A DNA stretch of 64,000 nucleotides from Camillea tinctor (GCA_022578605.1 MU394052.1:992001-1056000); one strand, 5' to 3'; shown: positions 48,470 through 61,054, counted from the first letter of the stretch. Made by a program: numbers and translations. The notes: generated from the letters alone by a model not told the origin.

Positions 48470-50124
48470 ATGGCTGGGCCTGCCTCTCCCAACGAAGGCC
48501 CGACCTTCGAACCTCCCAGCTTACCTCCCGGATGGATAGCCCAAGTAATTCAACCCCCATGAACCGGAATCTATTTGACCCAAGCAGTTGTTAACCTAAG
48601 TCGCTGTAGTGGGATGGCACCAGCAAGAAGTACTACTACGTTCAACTCTCCACTGGTGTTTCTCAGTGGGAGACTCCAACCCAGGCCGCCCCCGGAGGCA
48701 CACCGGCTCAGGCATCTGAGCATCCCTACGGAGTCCCAGGCCGCCAGGAGCTCATAACACATCCAGACGGCTCGCAAACATTGAGGTACCCCGATGGTCG
48801 CATGGAGCCTGTATTGCCAGTTGACGGAAGCCGGGGCATTTCTGGTGGACCAGATGGCGAAAGAGGTTTTGGTGTAAGCTACTTCGCGCTCAACTTTCGA
48901 TATATATATATATTCCTACATATATATCTCGCGACCCTTCTTATCTACCGCAACTGACAATAGTCCTTTGACTGTAGAGCTTTGCCACCAATTCCCTGTT
49001 AAACCAGTTCGTAGGCGGTCACGGAAAGCCCCAGAGCGGTAGCGGCCACGGCTCCTCAGGTGGTCTCGGAAACCTCGCCGGCCAGTTGATTGGTGGTCTG
49101 GGAGGCAGTCATGGAAGCAGCTCGGGTGGTTCATCTGGTACGCATGGAACGGGACATTCTGGAGGAGGCATTCCCGGCAAGTTGGTTGGCCAGCTTGCTT
49201 CGAATCTATTCTCCTCAGGCAACAAACCATCGTCAGGGAACTATCACAGTGGACAGACCGGCCAGCCTTCTCACCATTCTGGAGGTTTAGCTGGTTCCGT
49301 GATGGGCGGTGTCGCCAACATGTTTGGAGGGGGTCACGGCCAATCCGTATGTATAGTTGAAGTATTGATATCTGGTATCTACTAATGCTTGTCCCAGGGC
49401 CAAAACTACGGCTATTCCAACACTGGCCAGTCTACCCAGGCTAGCGGGTACAGTGGCCAAGCACCCCCGACATCTTACCAACCTCCAACTGCCTCTACAC
49501 CAGCGTACAGCTCTCCTCCAACGACTCAACATGGAACGACACACGGGTCGACCTCGTACAGCCACCCCTCGAGCCAACATTCAACGCCACCCTATAACCC
49601 ATCCCCAAGCCATCAGACAGCCCCTTCATATAATGCTCCGCCGAGCCAGCATGGAACTCCGTCGTTCCCGCCTCCTCCTGGACAGCATGGCGCCTCCTAT
49701 ACTACTGCTCCTGCGCCTCAAGGAGGTCACCAGAACCCTTCTTATGGGGGTGTACCCTCCTCTACAGTACCGCAGTCTGGCTACGGACACAGCCCGGCTT
49801 CTCAAGGACACGGCTATCGTATGTGATTTTTCTTATTTTGCACTCTCACTTCAAATATCAAGATACGGAGCTAATAGACGAATAGCGCAGCAACATCAAT
49901 ACTCATCCCCACCGCCTAATCAGCCACAATACAGCAGCAGTCATCAACAGTACCCTCCACCTCCCTCGACTTATAGCCAGCAGTATCCGCCGCCCCCATC
50001 ATCAGGACCGACTCAGTATTCGGGTCACCCGACGTATGCTAGTGCGGGACCTGCTGTTCCGACGGGTACACACCCGCATCAGGGGCAGGCGACAGGTCAC
50101 GGAGGCTATCCCGGCAACTGGTAG
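48470..50124 (+). CDS. WW-domain protein with Gly-rich and Pro/Gln/Tyr-rich low-complexity regions
   Basis: Probable proline-motif-binding adaptor; exact role unknown. Exons 48470-48544, 48610-48873, 48978-49346, 49398-49818 and 49886-50124 give 455 residues. A WW domain (LPPGWIAQWDGTSKKYYYVQ ending in STGVSQWETP, about residues 18-49) spans intron 1; both signature Trp residues and the Tyr block are present. A short HPDGSQTLRYPDGRMEP segment follows. Then a Gly/Ser/His-rich region with repeating GGLxGxLxGxLxG-type glycine blocks, and a C-terminal half rich in Pro, Gln, Tyr, Ser with PPP runs that the same or another WW could bind. This composition is typical of proteins that phase-separate. 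The fungal WW-plus-glycine-rich architecture is known but uncharacterised. Confidence 0.85.
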
Positions 50125-50464
50125 CCAATGTCTGTTGGAGCGGTGCTTATTGCCTGGTGGATTTGCAGGCGTATAATAGATTACGGAGTTTATTTCTCTT
50201 TTTTTGTTTGAAGCATTTCCATCTTTTCCATCTTTCTTTCTCTCATGTTCTGGCCCAAAACTTAAAACTCAGGAATGGGGGTTGAATGTCATCAGAGGCG
50301 TGGGCGGTTTTGAGGAAATATGGGGTAAGGACATTGGTGAATGATTGCTAAGTGTTATGTTGGATCTTCTGATGCACACGCTATTGACGAATTATGATGA
50401 TTAGAATCCATAGTTGCCCTCGTTTGACTCTAGATGGCGATGCTGGGGAGAGAGAGAGAGAGAG
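50125..50464. other. Convergent 3' intergenic region
   Basis: 340 bp between the stops of the WW gene (+) and the membrane-protein gene (-). Contains a (GA)n run at 50451-50463. Confidence 0.5.
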
Positions 50465-51444
50465 CTATTGATCCTTCTTTTCTTGGGTTGGTTCTACCGC
50501 CACATGACGAATGCATGTAGAAATTCGCTGTGCTGTAAACCAAGAGACAAGGGATACGGCGATGATGTAAGCCACGGTGGGCACGAGTGACCGTGGCAGG
50601 AGGTTGAGGATAAAGGGGTCCAGGATGATGTCCACGTGAACGGGCGGGACATGTTGCATTAAGGTGTTGTTCATTGTGTAATAATCGGCGGCAGCGAGGA
50701 TCTGAAGGAAAAGCAGAGACGCTTTTCTCCCGGAGCGCAGAGCAGCCCCTGAGGGCTTGGCAGACCCGGGTTCTTGAATTTCATCATGGGCTTTATTTAA
50801 CTGCAGCTGGGCGGATGAAAAGCCGGATAGTTCCGACAATAGTTCCGGGGTCTCGAGGACGGTTTGCAGTTCGAAAGTATTGACCTTGAAAGCGGTAGGT
50901 TGCTAAAAGAAAAACAAAAAAAAATGGCGTTGTAAGTTGATGAGCCGGGGGAATCAAAAAGCTTCTATCGTGAATGGTTCATGTCCATGATATGTAGCGG
51001 GATAACGAGATAAAGAAGGTAGGAGATAGGAGGTAAGTGTAGTATATAGATGTGAATATGTGTACAATATGTGATGTGTATATATGCCTTGTTTCTACTT
51101 ACCGTCGCAGCCCAGCATACTCTGACTTCATAACGTTGACCCTCGGTTAGCTCATCTAGAATAAGCCATGTGGGTTTACCGTGATGAAATGGATTGCTGG
51201 GAAATTGAGCTTCCAGGTGTGTGCGTAGTGCGTGGTTATCTGGAGTGAGGACATGGACATGCAAGTTATCCAAGATATTATTGCCGTTGTCGCTGTTGCT
51301 GCTGCTCCTGCTGCTGCTAATAGAATGGATTGGCGGGATATCGACAGCTGGTGGTCCGAGAAATATGGCTTTCTCAGTATTCGCAAGTACTACTGATGAC
51401 AACAGTGTCATCAAATAAATATATCGTAGTAACAATCTTGACAT
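50465..51444 (-). CDS. Conserved fungal single-pass membrane protein, ER-type
   Basis: Function unknown. Exons 51103-51444 and 50465-50902 give 259 residues. N-terminal signal sequence (LLLRYIYLMTLLSSVVLA), a lumenal domain with FLGPPAVDIPP, LDELTEGQRYEVRVCWAATQPTAF (fibronectin-like strand pattern; split here at AAT by the intron) and FELQTVLETPELLSEL, then VHVDIILDPFILNLLPRSLVPT and a C-terminal membrane span (VAYIIAVSLVSWFTA) with a short basic tail. The intron is about 200 nt and contains repeated TGTATAT elements. I recognise the family as widespread in filamentous fungi but cannot name it. Confidence 0.75.
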
Positions 51445-52322
51445 TTTTTTTCTTTTCTTTTCTTGTTAATAACTTGAATCCCTTTAATACCTTCCTCCTT
51501 TTTTATTTATTTTATGTCTTTACCTAGGTATCTAGTAGTAGTAATGTTGTTGGCAACCTGGTATTGTGGATGGGAACGTTATATGCTTTAGTCGGTATAT
51601 CAATATTTATGTATAATTAAGGTAACTAGGTAGATAGTAGGTAACCTTTATGTTATTAACATGTTGATGATAAATTGACGTTTGAAATTGGTCATTAAAT
51701 TGAGTGGAATACAGTAGCGAACTTACTATGTACCTACCTAGGTACCTACCATGGCTTGACCCCCAATTATTTTTTAGTTACGTACCTACATTAGGTACAT
51801 TAGGTACGTACCTCTGTGTACTATTTAGTACGTAAGTGCATAGTAGGTACTAATATCAGGTACATAGGTTTGTACGGGTTGTACCACTTCCCATACGCAT
51901 TCTCAAGGTACCTGAGTTAGGTAGGTTAAATTGTTACTACGACCCCTCCAAACCCCCTTCCTACCTGTATCCTTGTGAAAGTCAAGTAGTGCGTTGTACC
52001 GTGCCTGGCTGGCGACCTGCCAAGTGGCGTGTTGGCCAATGCTCCCAGAACTCATCCCTTTTCGGGCAAGCTCATATCAACAAATCTACTATTGGACGCT
52101 ACACCCACCAAACAATCCCCACCCAGTCAAAAACGACCCTTCCGGCATCAACACAAGAACTTCTTCGACTCGACTTCAACCTACATTAATTCCAATCTCT
52201 TTCTCTCCCACCCCGTCTTCCGATAGAAGCTTGTTTGTTCCCTGTCCGCTTCCGTCTTTTTTCTCTTAACCTCTAATCCATCTACCCATACATTCAGCTT
52301 TTGCATCAAATACGCCTCCAAA
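51445..52322. other. Divergent promoter region, rich in GGTACCTA motifs
   Basis: 878 bp between the membrane-protein gene (-) and alpha-tubulin (+). From about 51728 to 51930 it is packed with palindromic GTACCTACCTAGGTAC-type words and tandem GGTACATTAGGTAC. The last 250 bp before the tubulin ATG are pyrimidine-rich, as is common for highly expressed fungal genes. Confidence 0.55.
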
Positions 52323-54246
52323 ATGCGCGAGATCATTAGCATTAACGGTATGTCTTGCCCCTAAACGCGTTTTTTCCTTCACCGCATCATCCATGTTTTC
52401 CTCACTTACCTACTTTAATCTATCTTGGTGCTATCCGCCTCGTTTGCCGGATCCTATACTGACTTGTGTTTGTCTATCTAGTCGGCCAGGCGGGTTGCCA
52501 GATTGCCAACGCTTGCTGGGAGGTGAGTTTTTACCATACGAATGAATAAAATAACCTGGACGAACGAAATGCATGGTTGCTCCCACTATGCATCGTCCTA
52601 TAGTTTTACCCCCCGCCTCCTTTTCGCATAGTTCGAGACAAACTGACATGACATGTTATCCTCCTAGCTTTACTGTCTTGAGCATGGCATCCAGGTATGT
52701 AAACAAACACCATCCCCCTTTTCATCACGAGAGCATCCTGACAGGACTAATACGTATTAATAATCTAGCCTGATGGATACCTGACCGAGGAGCGCAAGCT
52801 CGCTGACCCCGACCATGGCTTCAGCACTTTCTTCTCCGAGACTGGTAAGCAGTGATGTGATGGACCAGCTCGACCTCTGGCGTGTACCGTTCAGCAGCCT
52901 AACTGTGCTGAAATTTCTAGGCCAGGGCAAGTATGTGCCTCGTACTATCTACTGCGATCTCGAGCCCAATGTCGTCGACGAGGTCCGCACCGGCACCTAC
53001 CGAAGTCTCTTCCACCCCGAGCAGATGATCACCGGCAAGGAGGATGCTTCCAACAACTACGCTCGTGGCCACTACACCGTCGGCAAGGAGCTGATTGATC
53101 AGGTGTTGGACAAGGTCCGACGTGTTGCCGATAGCTGCGCCGGCCTGCAAGGTTTCCTAGTTTTCCACTCGTTCGGTGGTGGTACTGGTTCTGGTTTCGG
53201 TGCTTTGTTGATGGAGCGTTTGTCGGTCGACTATGGCAAGAAGAGCAAGCTGGAGTTCTGCGTCTACCCTGCCCCTCAAACCGCCACCTCCGTTGTCGAG
53301 CCGTACAACTCTATCCTTACCACCCACACCACCCTAGAGCACTCCGACTGCTCCTTCATGGTTGATAACGAGGCTATCTACGATATCTGCCGCCGAAACC
53401 TTGGTCTGGAGAGACCTAACTACGAGAACCTGAACCGCTTGATTGCTCAAGGTATGGAAGCACCGGGATAGTTCGGAATGCTTTATGCTAATCAAAATTT
53501 TTTTAGTTGTTTCTTCCATTACTGCTTCGCTCCGATTCGATGGCTCCCTCAACGTCGATCTGAACGAATTCCAGACCAACCTCGTCCCCTACCCCCGTAT
53601 CCACTTCCCTCTGGTTGCTTATGCGCCGGTTATCTCGGCTGCCAAGGCTGCCCACGAGGCCAACTCGGTCCAAGAGATGACAATGTCCTGCTTTGAGCCC
53701 TACAACCAGATGGTCAAGTGTGACCCCCGTAATGGCAAGTACATGGCCACCTGTCTGCTGTACCGTGGTGATGTCGTCCCCAAGGATGCCCACGCTGCTG
53801 TGGCTACTCTCAAGACCAAGCGCACCATCCAGTTCGTTGATTGGTGCCCGACTGGCTTCAAGCTCGGTATCTGCTTCCAACCTCCTCAGCTGGTGCCTAA
53901 CGGTGACTTGGCCAAGGTTGATCGTGCTGTGTATGTCTACTACTCCTCCCCTTTTTTTGTTTCATTTCATTTAGTGTTTTTAATTATTATTTACAATGGT
54001 GACTAACAAATTTATAGATGTATGCTCTCCAACACCACTGCTATCGCCGAAGCCTGGTCCGCTCTATCGACCAAGTTCGATCTCATGTACTCGAAGCGTG
54101 CTTTCGTTCATTGGTATGTTGGTGAGGGTATGGAGGAAGGTGAATTCTCCGAGGCCCGTGAGGATCTTGCAGCTCTTGAGCGCGACTACGAGGAGGTGGC
54201 GACCGACTCGCTGGAGGTTGAGGGCGACGTTGAGGCTGAGTACTAA
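52323..54246 (+). CDS. tubA: Alpha-tubulin
   Basis: GTP-binding subunit of microtubules. Seven exons: 52323-52347, 52482-52522, 52668-52694, 52769-52844, 52921-53451, 53507-53930 and 54018-54246, giving exactly 450 residues, the family norm. It opens [20 protein letters not shown] and [14 protein letters not shown], diagnostic of alpha rather than beta. The GTP-binding tubulin signature [16 protein letters not shown] and the alpha-specific catalytic stretch ending [17 protein letters not shown] are present. The C-terminal tail is acidic and ends in Tyr (EGDVEAEY), so it can undergo detyrosination. The first three exons are only 25, 41 and 27 nt. Intron 1 interrupts codon 9, right after the MREI... 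start. The large open frame starting at 52815 is a read-through of intron 4, not the true start. Confidence 0.97.
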
Positions 54247-56859
54247 AACACTTGCCATCAACTTGCTGAGCGTCGCGGGATGAGGCATGCTTTTTACCAT
54301 CTTGATTCAACCCTCTTAATTGAATCCTACCCTGTTAGAACACCGCTCTGTTTTCTTTCTAAGAGAGATGGGTATGATGGTTATCACTAGGTAGAGCAGA
54401 ACTGGGCTTCTTTTGGCGAAGAGGGTCAGGGATATGAGTATAGGCTCTCTTTTCATTTTGATAGCTATGCAGAAGGCCTGACAGGAAGACTAGTAGTATT
54501 CACTTTGTAAATGCGTTCTAGCACTTTTAATAGTACGACTCCCCCGGCGGTCTTGGTTCTAACAATTAATGATATCTGAGACCTCCCCACCATTTTGCTT
54601 GAGTGTTTTGTCCTGTCTTTCGCAGGCCGGAATTGTGTTGCCTGGAATTGAAATCTGTTCCAAACTAATCTGACTATTTACCTATTCCCACTCGACCGTA
54701 TGTACGTACGTAGGGCCACCACTACTTAGAGAGACTGTCCAATAATGCCTACTTGCCGTGGTGACCATGAAGGGTCTGTAAGGAATAATATCTCCTGATA
54801 ATTGTAAGATGGCCGACTTGAACTCTTGATTTGCGCAATATGGTAGGTGTTGACGATGGGCTCATGCAACGTGATGGGTCGCAAACGCCAGACAGCCCAA
54901 TGGCAGATCCCTGCCGCCTCTTTTCTGGTTCGATGACTCAATGGATGGAACTCTTCTCTGCAGAAGTGGGAGAGCGAGTTGTCTTTTTTTTTTTCTTCTT
55001 CTTTTGGTTTGTAAGATACTAAGTGGTTTTTGATTCCCCAGGCCTGCAGCGCGTGCGTGTGTGTATGTATGTGCATGCATACATGCCGAACGCCCTACCT
55101 ACCTAATGGAACTATCTTTTCTCTCCCTCTATCCTCTAGAAAGAGAGTAAAGGGAAAAAGAAAAAAGGAAAAATAAAAGCAAAGTCAACGACATCCACTC
55201 GTTGTCACCGATCCCGGGACGCAGCCATGAACTCGTGACCTAGACATGACCATGGGTTCGTCAAAAAAAACCCCCAACCCTCCCCTCCTCTTCTCTTCCC
55301 ACCCTTTAGACCCGAACTGGTATAGGAGGGGACTGGGAAAAAAAAGAGTCCCATTCGGACTTGTAGCCGTTTGGATATATGCAGGGTTTCTTCGTGTATC
55401 TTCGTTTTCCCTTTTTTTTATGTATTCCCCCATTCCCCTCTTTGTTGTTCCCTCTGACTGACCAATTTTTTGAGATTCCCCATACCATACTAATCTATCT
55501 TACTTGCGTTAACTTGCGTGTATGTGTTTATGCATCAGGTATAGCCTATGTAACGTAGGGACTTCACGTGGGTTTGGTAGATTTTAAAAAGAAAAGAGGA
55601 AAAGAAAAGAAGGCGACAGGATAGAAAAGGCAGATACGGTTAGTAATGATGCTAATAGATGATGCTAAAACTCTTTAGTTTAGTTTTGGTCAATGTAATG
55701 CTTGGATGATGCACGTGTATTCTGAAACAAGAGAGACAACGAAGAACAAGTTGATAGGTAACTGTGTACAACAAGAAGAACCTTGTAGTTAAATTCATGT
55801 TCCATAGGTAAGTATCAAGTCATACGTTTAATGGCGGTCTCTTCAACTTTAAAAAAGGCGCCAGCTTCAATCAATTAGAAGAAAAAGAAATTCTTTAGTC
55901 TGATGTGATTTTTATTTTATTTATTTCAATTTTTTATTATTGTTATTTTTTCTGAGGTATCGTATCTGCCCAAAGCTAAGGTTGTATGTAAGTAGGTTAC
56001 TATTGGGTACCCAATGAGACACTAAAGTCTTTTTCATTTACCTTGATTGGATGTATTTATACCAGTTACCTTCACTTCCTGTCTTCCCCTAATCAGAGCT
56101 TACCTAAAAAAGAGGGTGTGGCAAGCCAGTACCCCACTGTAACCCGAGACCCTGGAGCCTGTGTGCGGGATACATGACCGTATGAATAAGGGTGGCCCGT
56201 ACGTCAGCCGAAATGTCCAGCCTCCCCTAGTGGAAAGCGCAGCTGCAAGTTGGAAATTGGAGTTGGAGACTTTGGGGGGGGGGGAAGCAACACTTTGATT
56301 TTCTCCTAATGTATGTACAATAACCTACCTAGACTACAGAGAACTACCCTTTTCGACTACCTACCCTACCTAATCTATCTTTTTTACCTACACTACATCA
56401 CACTACAACTACAACCACAACCAACACCACAACCGCAACTTTAATCACAACCACCACCACCACTACTACTACAACAACAATTACCACTACTACACCAAGC
56501 GTTTGGAGGTGATTCGATTCGTAGTTTTTACCTCTTTCTCTTTTCTTTCAGTAAGACATTACTGCTATTACTGCTATTACTGACATTTTCTTTTTTAATC
56601 TACTTACGATAACGCATTTGCCGCCGAGGTTCTCTTGAACTAACTAGCTTACTATAGCTTCCGTCGAGAAAAGAAGAAGAAAAAAACAAGACCTGACGCC
56701 ATTTGCATTTGTCAATCTCTTCTCTCTCCCACAATCTTTTTCTACCCCCCCTCCTCCAATAATTGAAACCTGCATCGGAACCGACTCTCCTAATTCGACA
56801 AGGCCCAAGTTCTGTCTTACGCAGTCCCTCGAAGCCTGGCCCAGTCCGGCTGCGCAATC
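54247..56859. other. Intergenic, 2.6 kb
   Basis: Between alpha-tubulin and EDE1, both + strand. Non-coding; contains poly-purine/pyrimidine tracts (54985-55015, 55140-55180) and a run of ten G at about 56274-56283. The final 550 bp are the EDE1 promoter and leader. Confidence 0.5.
56391..56497 (+). repeat. CAC/CAA-rich low-complexity leader upstream of EDE1
   Basis: About 107 bp made almost only of ACA, ACC, CTA triplets (for example CACCACCACCACTACTACTA), nearly free of G on the + strand, 360-470 nt before the EDE1 ATG. Confidence 0.8.
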
Positions 56860-59800
56860 ATGTCTGCCGAACCAAGTGTTGATCCGGGTGAGTAGTACCT
56901 AACGGTAGCAGTTGTTCTTGTTGTTCTATCTCCAACTTCTCCTCTTCTCTCTGTCCAGCAATACACACATACACACCTACACCTACACCTACACCTATTC
57001 CCATACCTATACCTATACCCGCATCCGAACCCGCCCCTAGCATCCATCCCCTTCTATACTCACCATGCCAGCTAACCGCCGAGCATCTGCAGCAGCGCCG
57101 AACCTCAACTTAACCCCCGAGGAGAAGCGAGTCTACGGCCAGTTATTCCGCCAGGCGGACACGGAGAGTGTCGGCGTCGTGACCGGAGAGATAGCTGTCA
57201 AGTTTTTCGAGAAGACGAGGCTGGACTCGCGCATACTGGGAGAGGTGCGTCCAGCCATCACCGAACACCGAGACATACTCACGATGCGCATGTGCTAATT
57301 CCGAAATCAACTTTCAACAGATCTGGCAGATAGCAGACCAGGAGAACCGCGGTTTTCTGACTCCTGCTGGCTTCGGTATTGTTCTGCGACTTATTGGTCA
57401 TGCCCAGCATGGACGCGAACCCACTCCCGAGCTCGCCGTCCAGCATGGCCCTCTACCTAGATTCGACGGTATCAACATAGCCGCCAGCGCGCCCACGCCC
57501 CCTGCTGCGCCCTTGCAAACCCAGCCGACCGGTACTGCTCAGCTACGGATACCGCCCCTGACCCCCGAGAAGGTTTCTCAGTATGCTGGTTTGTTCGAGA
57601 GACAGAATCTGCAGAACGGCGCTCTGCTGCCCGGTGACCAGGCCAAGAACATCTTCGAGAAATCCGGACTGCCCAACGAGATGCTGGGCCGCATCTGGCA
57701 GCTTGCCGACACCGAGCAAAGGGGCGCGCTTGTCATGACCGAATTTGTCATTGCTATGCACTTGTTGACTTCTGTCAAGACTGGCGCTCTGAGAGGTCTA
57801 CCTAATATCCTCCCCGCTGCCCTCTACGAAGCTGCTACGCGACGTGGCTCGGCATCGAGACCGAGCCCTACTGCCGCCGTGCCTCCGGTTCCTGCTATAC
57901 CGCGACAGCTCAGCGGGACGACGCAGCCCCGGACTAACAGCCCCTTGGGTCGACCACCGATGAGCCCGCAACCTACGGGTGTGCCGCCTCCGTCGGCTGG
58001 CGGTGATTGGCTGATTACACCGGCTGACAAGGCGAGGTTTGACCAGTTCTACGCCGATCTGGACAGGACCAACAAGGGGTTTATTACCGGAGAGGAAGCT
58101 GTGCCCTTCTTGAGCCAGTCGAGCTTGTCCGAGGACGCTTTAGCCCAAATCTGGGATCTAGCCGATCTTAACTCGGAAGGTCGTTTGACCAAGGATACAT
58201 TTGCTGTGGCCATGTACCTCATCCGCCAGCAACGGAGCCAGAGAGATCTTCCCTTGCCTACCGCCTTGCCGCCAAATCTAATTCCACCATCCCTACGCAG
58301 CAACCAACCCCGGCCTCCCCCAGGACCCTCACCATTCGACGCACCGGCACCGGCTCCTCCTCAGCCCCCGCCTTCCAAGTCTGCTCTTGATGATTTGTTC
58401 GGACTAGACGCTTCTGCCAGCCCTGCGCCATCCCAGGTCCCGTTGTCGACAGGAGGCTCGGCTTCCAGAGATCCCTTTGCGGGTGGAAGGCCAAGCTCAC
58501 CACCTTCAGCTTCGCCTACAGGGAACAACACCTTCAAGCCGTTCGTTCCGTCCTCCTCTTTCGGCAGAACCTTGACTGCACATGATACCGGAGGTTCGAA
58601 CACCTCGGCCCAGAAGGGCTCTCTGCCTTCACAGCCGTCAGCTATGGACGATCTCTTAGGAGATAACGATCCGGAGATGAGCAAGAAGCTTACCAACGAC
58701 TCGACGGAACTGGCGAATCTATCTAACCAAGTTAGCTCACTGTCCAAGCAGATGCAGAACGTGCAAGGCCAGAGAAGTTCAACCCAGAACGAGATTAATC
58801 AGGCCACCGAGCAGAAGAAGAACTTCGAACAGCGCTTGTCCCAGCTACGCACCTTGTACGAAAAGGAGGCAAACGACGTTCGTGCTCTAGAGGAGCAACT
58901 CAGGAGCATCCGGGAGGAGATTAGGAAGCTCACGGCTGAAATGGTGTCTCTCGACGGCACCTACCAGGATCTACAGAACCAACACCGGGAGGTCCTGCAG
59001 GCTTTACAGGCTGACCAGCAAGAAAACGCTAGTCTCAAGCAACGCATCAGCGCCGTGAATATGGAGATCGCCCAGCTCAAGCCGCAGATTGATAAGCTCA
59101 AGTCCGATGCCCGGCAGCAAAAGGGGCTAGTAGCTATCAACAAGAAGCAACTGTCGACCACCGAGGGCGAAAGGGATAAGCTCAAGAGCGAGATGGAGGA
59201 TCTCACGAAGAGCAACGAGGAACTCACCCGCCAAGTCAATACTAGTTCTCCGGTAGCTGCGCCTGCTCAGGTGGCCAGCCCAGCGCCGTCGACGACTAGT
59301 GCAAACAACCCCTTTTTTAGAAGAACAGGAAGTTCGGACATCATGGGTGCTTTCCCTCCCCCCGCCAACAAGCCCTACAGCGGTGATAAGTCGTTCGACG
59401 ACATCTTTGGTTTCGGATCTGTCGGTTCTTCAGGTACGCCGCCGCCAATCACTTCGTTCAAGAAGCAGAACACAGGAACCTCGTCCGCAAGTGCCGGGTC
59501 GTTTTCCACTCCTGCAGGGGCAACCCCTACGGTTGGGCGCTCTGAGCCTCCGGCAGCTCCCGAGTCACGTCAGTTCAGTTCAAGCTTCTTGCCGTTTGGC
59601 GAGCCATCCGAGTCCCTGACGTCGTCGCGCCAGGTATCGCCTCCTCTGAGCAGGACGAACGAGCCAATGGCTAGTGCTGTCCCCAACAAGCTAGAGCCTG
59701 CAACGACTGGACAGAGTGGAGCATCTGTCTCCGATGTCACCAGGAGCTCCGTATCAGGTCCGGGCCAGCAAACACCGACCGCCTCTGCTAGTAGTTCCAT

Positions 59801-61054
59801 CCCAGGAGCGTTCCCTGACGACGGAGCGCCCGCTACATCATTCGGCGCAAACAGGGACAGTGATCTGTTTGCCAACTTAAAGGACTCGGGCAATGCCAAA
59901 GTAGACTTTGAATCCGCATTCGCCAGCTTCGCCAACTCGTCCAACAAACCCCAGGAGAAATCTACCAAGGATACGACAAACGCTTTTTCGAGCTTCAACT
60001 CGGAGTTCCCACCGATCTCCGAGCTTGAGCGAGACGACGAATCAGATACTGCCAGCGAGGGAAACGGATTTGATGATGACTTCGCCCCTGCTTCTCCGAT
60101 GAGCAAGCGAGCTCCAAAGAATGAGTCGCCTTCAGCTCCGCCGTCGCCGGCTACGGCAAAGACTGCTGCTACCGGGTCTGACGTGCCGGCCGCTGAAGGT
60201 TCGACTGCTAAAACTCACGCGTCCCAGCCGTCGAAGTATGACCATCTGACTTTTTAAAGCGTTTACCCCGAAGAGCTCTCGTACTAATACTGACACAAGT
60301 CTAAGTGATCTATCAGCATTCCCCGACCCTCCTAAAGCATCACCAATTGGGAATTCGGAGGACCCCTTTGCGGCCACGCCAAACACGGTGACAAACACTG
60401 CGTCTGCGGCTGCAGGCAAAGCAGCTTTTGATGATTTGGACGATGAATTTGAGGGCCTCGAAGATGCTAAGGAAGGCTCGGCAGATGACGAGTTTGCCAA
60501 CATCTCGAGATCTAATGTCGACGACTTTAATGCCGTTTTCGACAGCAGCCCACCGCCTAGTCAGCCGAAGAGCGAGTCTACCAATGTATCCAATGCATTC
60601 GGTATCGACAGCAGCTATGATTTTGGCACTGTGTCCTCGTCACAGACTGGTCACGCTAGCGCCATCAACAATGGAACCGCCCCTACATCGGGTCAGACTC
60701 CTACACCCTCGGACAACCACGACTGGGATGCCATCTTTAACACGTTGGACTCCCCGAATGGCACACCAACCGCCAGGCAGAGCGGCGAAGAAGTCAAGAG
60801 TCCAGCCCAGAGCCCGAGAGCCGGGAGACCGAGCGCCGTGGGTAGAGCCTTGACCGAGGAGGGAAAGCATGACGACCCCATCGTAAAGGATCTGACCAAC
60901 ATGGGATACTCGAGGACGGATGCAATCAATGCCCTTGAGAAACATAACTACAACCTCGAGCAGGTAAGCTATCATGATGTTTAAGCGGTATAATAGATCC
61001 AGGGGCTAACGGCTGTTTCTCCAGGCTGCGAACTATCTTGCCAACCAATCCTAA
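56860..61054 (+). CDS. EDE1: Ede1, Eps15-like endocytic scaffold (3 EH domains, coiled coil, UBA)
   Basis: Early endocytic-site initiator that binds NPF motifs and ubiquitin at the plasma membrane. Exons 56860-56887, 57072-57244, 57321-60235, 60300-60963 and 61025-61054 give 1269 residues. EH1 about 24-105 (LTPEEKRVYGQLFRQADTE, split by intron 2), EH2 about 148-240 (IWQLADTEQRGALVMTEFVIAM), EH3 about 297-395 (IWDLADLNSEGRLTKDTF). Coiled coil about 520-710. A disordered region with many DDLxG/FDDIFGF/DPFAA-type acidic motifs leads to a C-terminal UBA (about 1230-1269: VKDLTNMGYSRTDAINALEKH). The last exon has only 9 sense codons and completes the UBA. The stop in the large exon frame (after HLTF) is intronic; splicing at AA|GTATGA restores frame. 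Start is the first ATG (56860); exon 1 has nine codons. Confidence 0.95.
56971..57020 (+). repeat. Hexanucleotide repeat in EDE1 intron 1
   Basis: CACCTA tandem repeat grading into TATACC-type copies, within the 184-nt first intron. Confidence 0.85.

Noticed and set aside
52815..53471. Alternative alpha-tubulin start at 52815
   Set aside because: It reads through intron 4 and lacks the MREI N-terminus, which is found in upstream micro-exons.
58361..60106. Minus-strand frames inside EDE1
   Set aside because: Shadow frames of a long coding exon; no motif.
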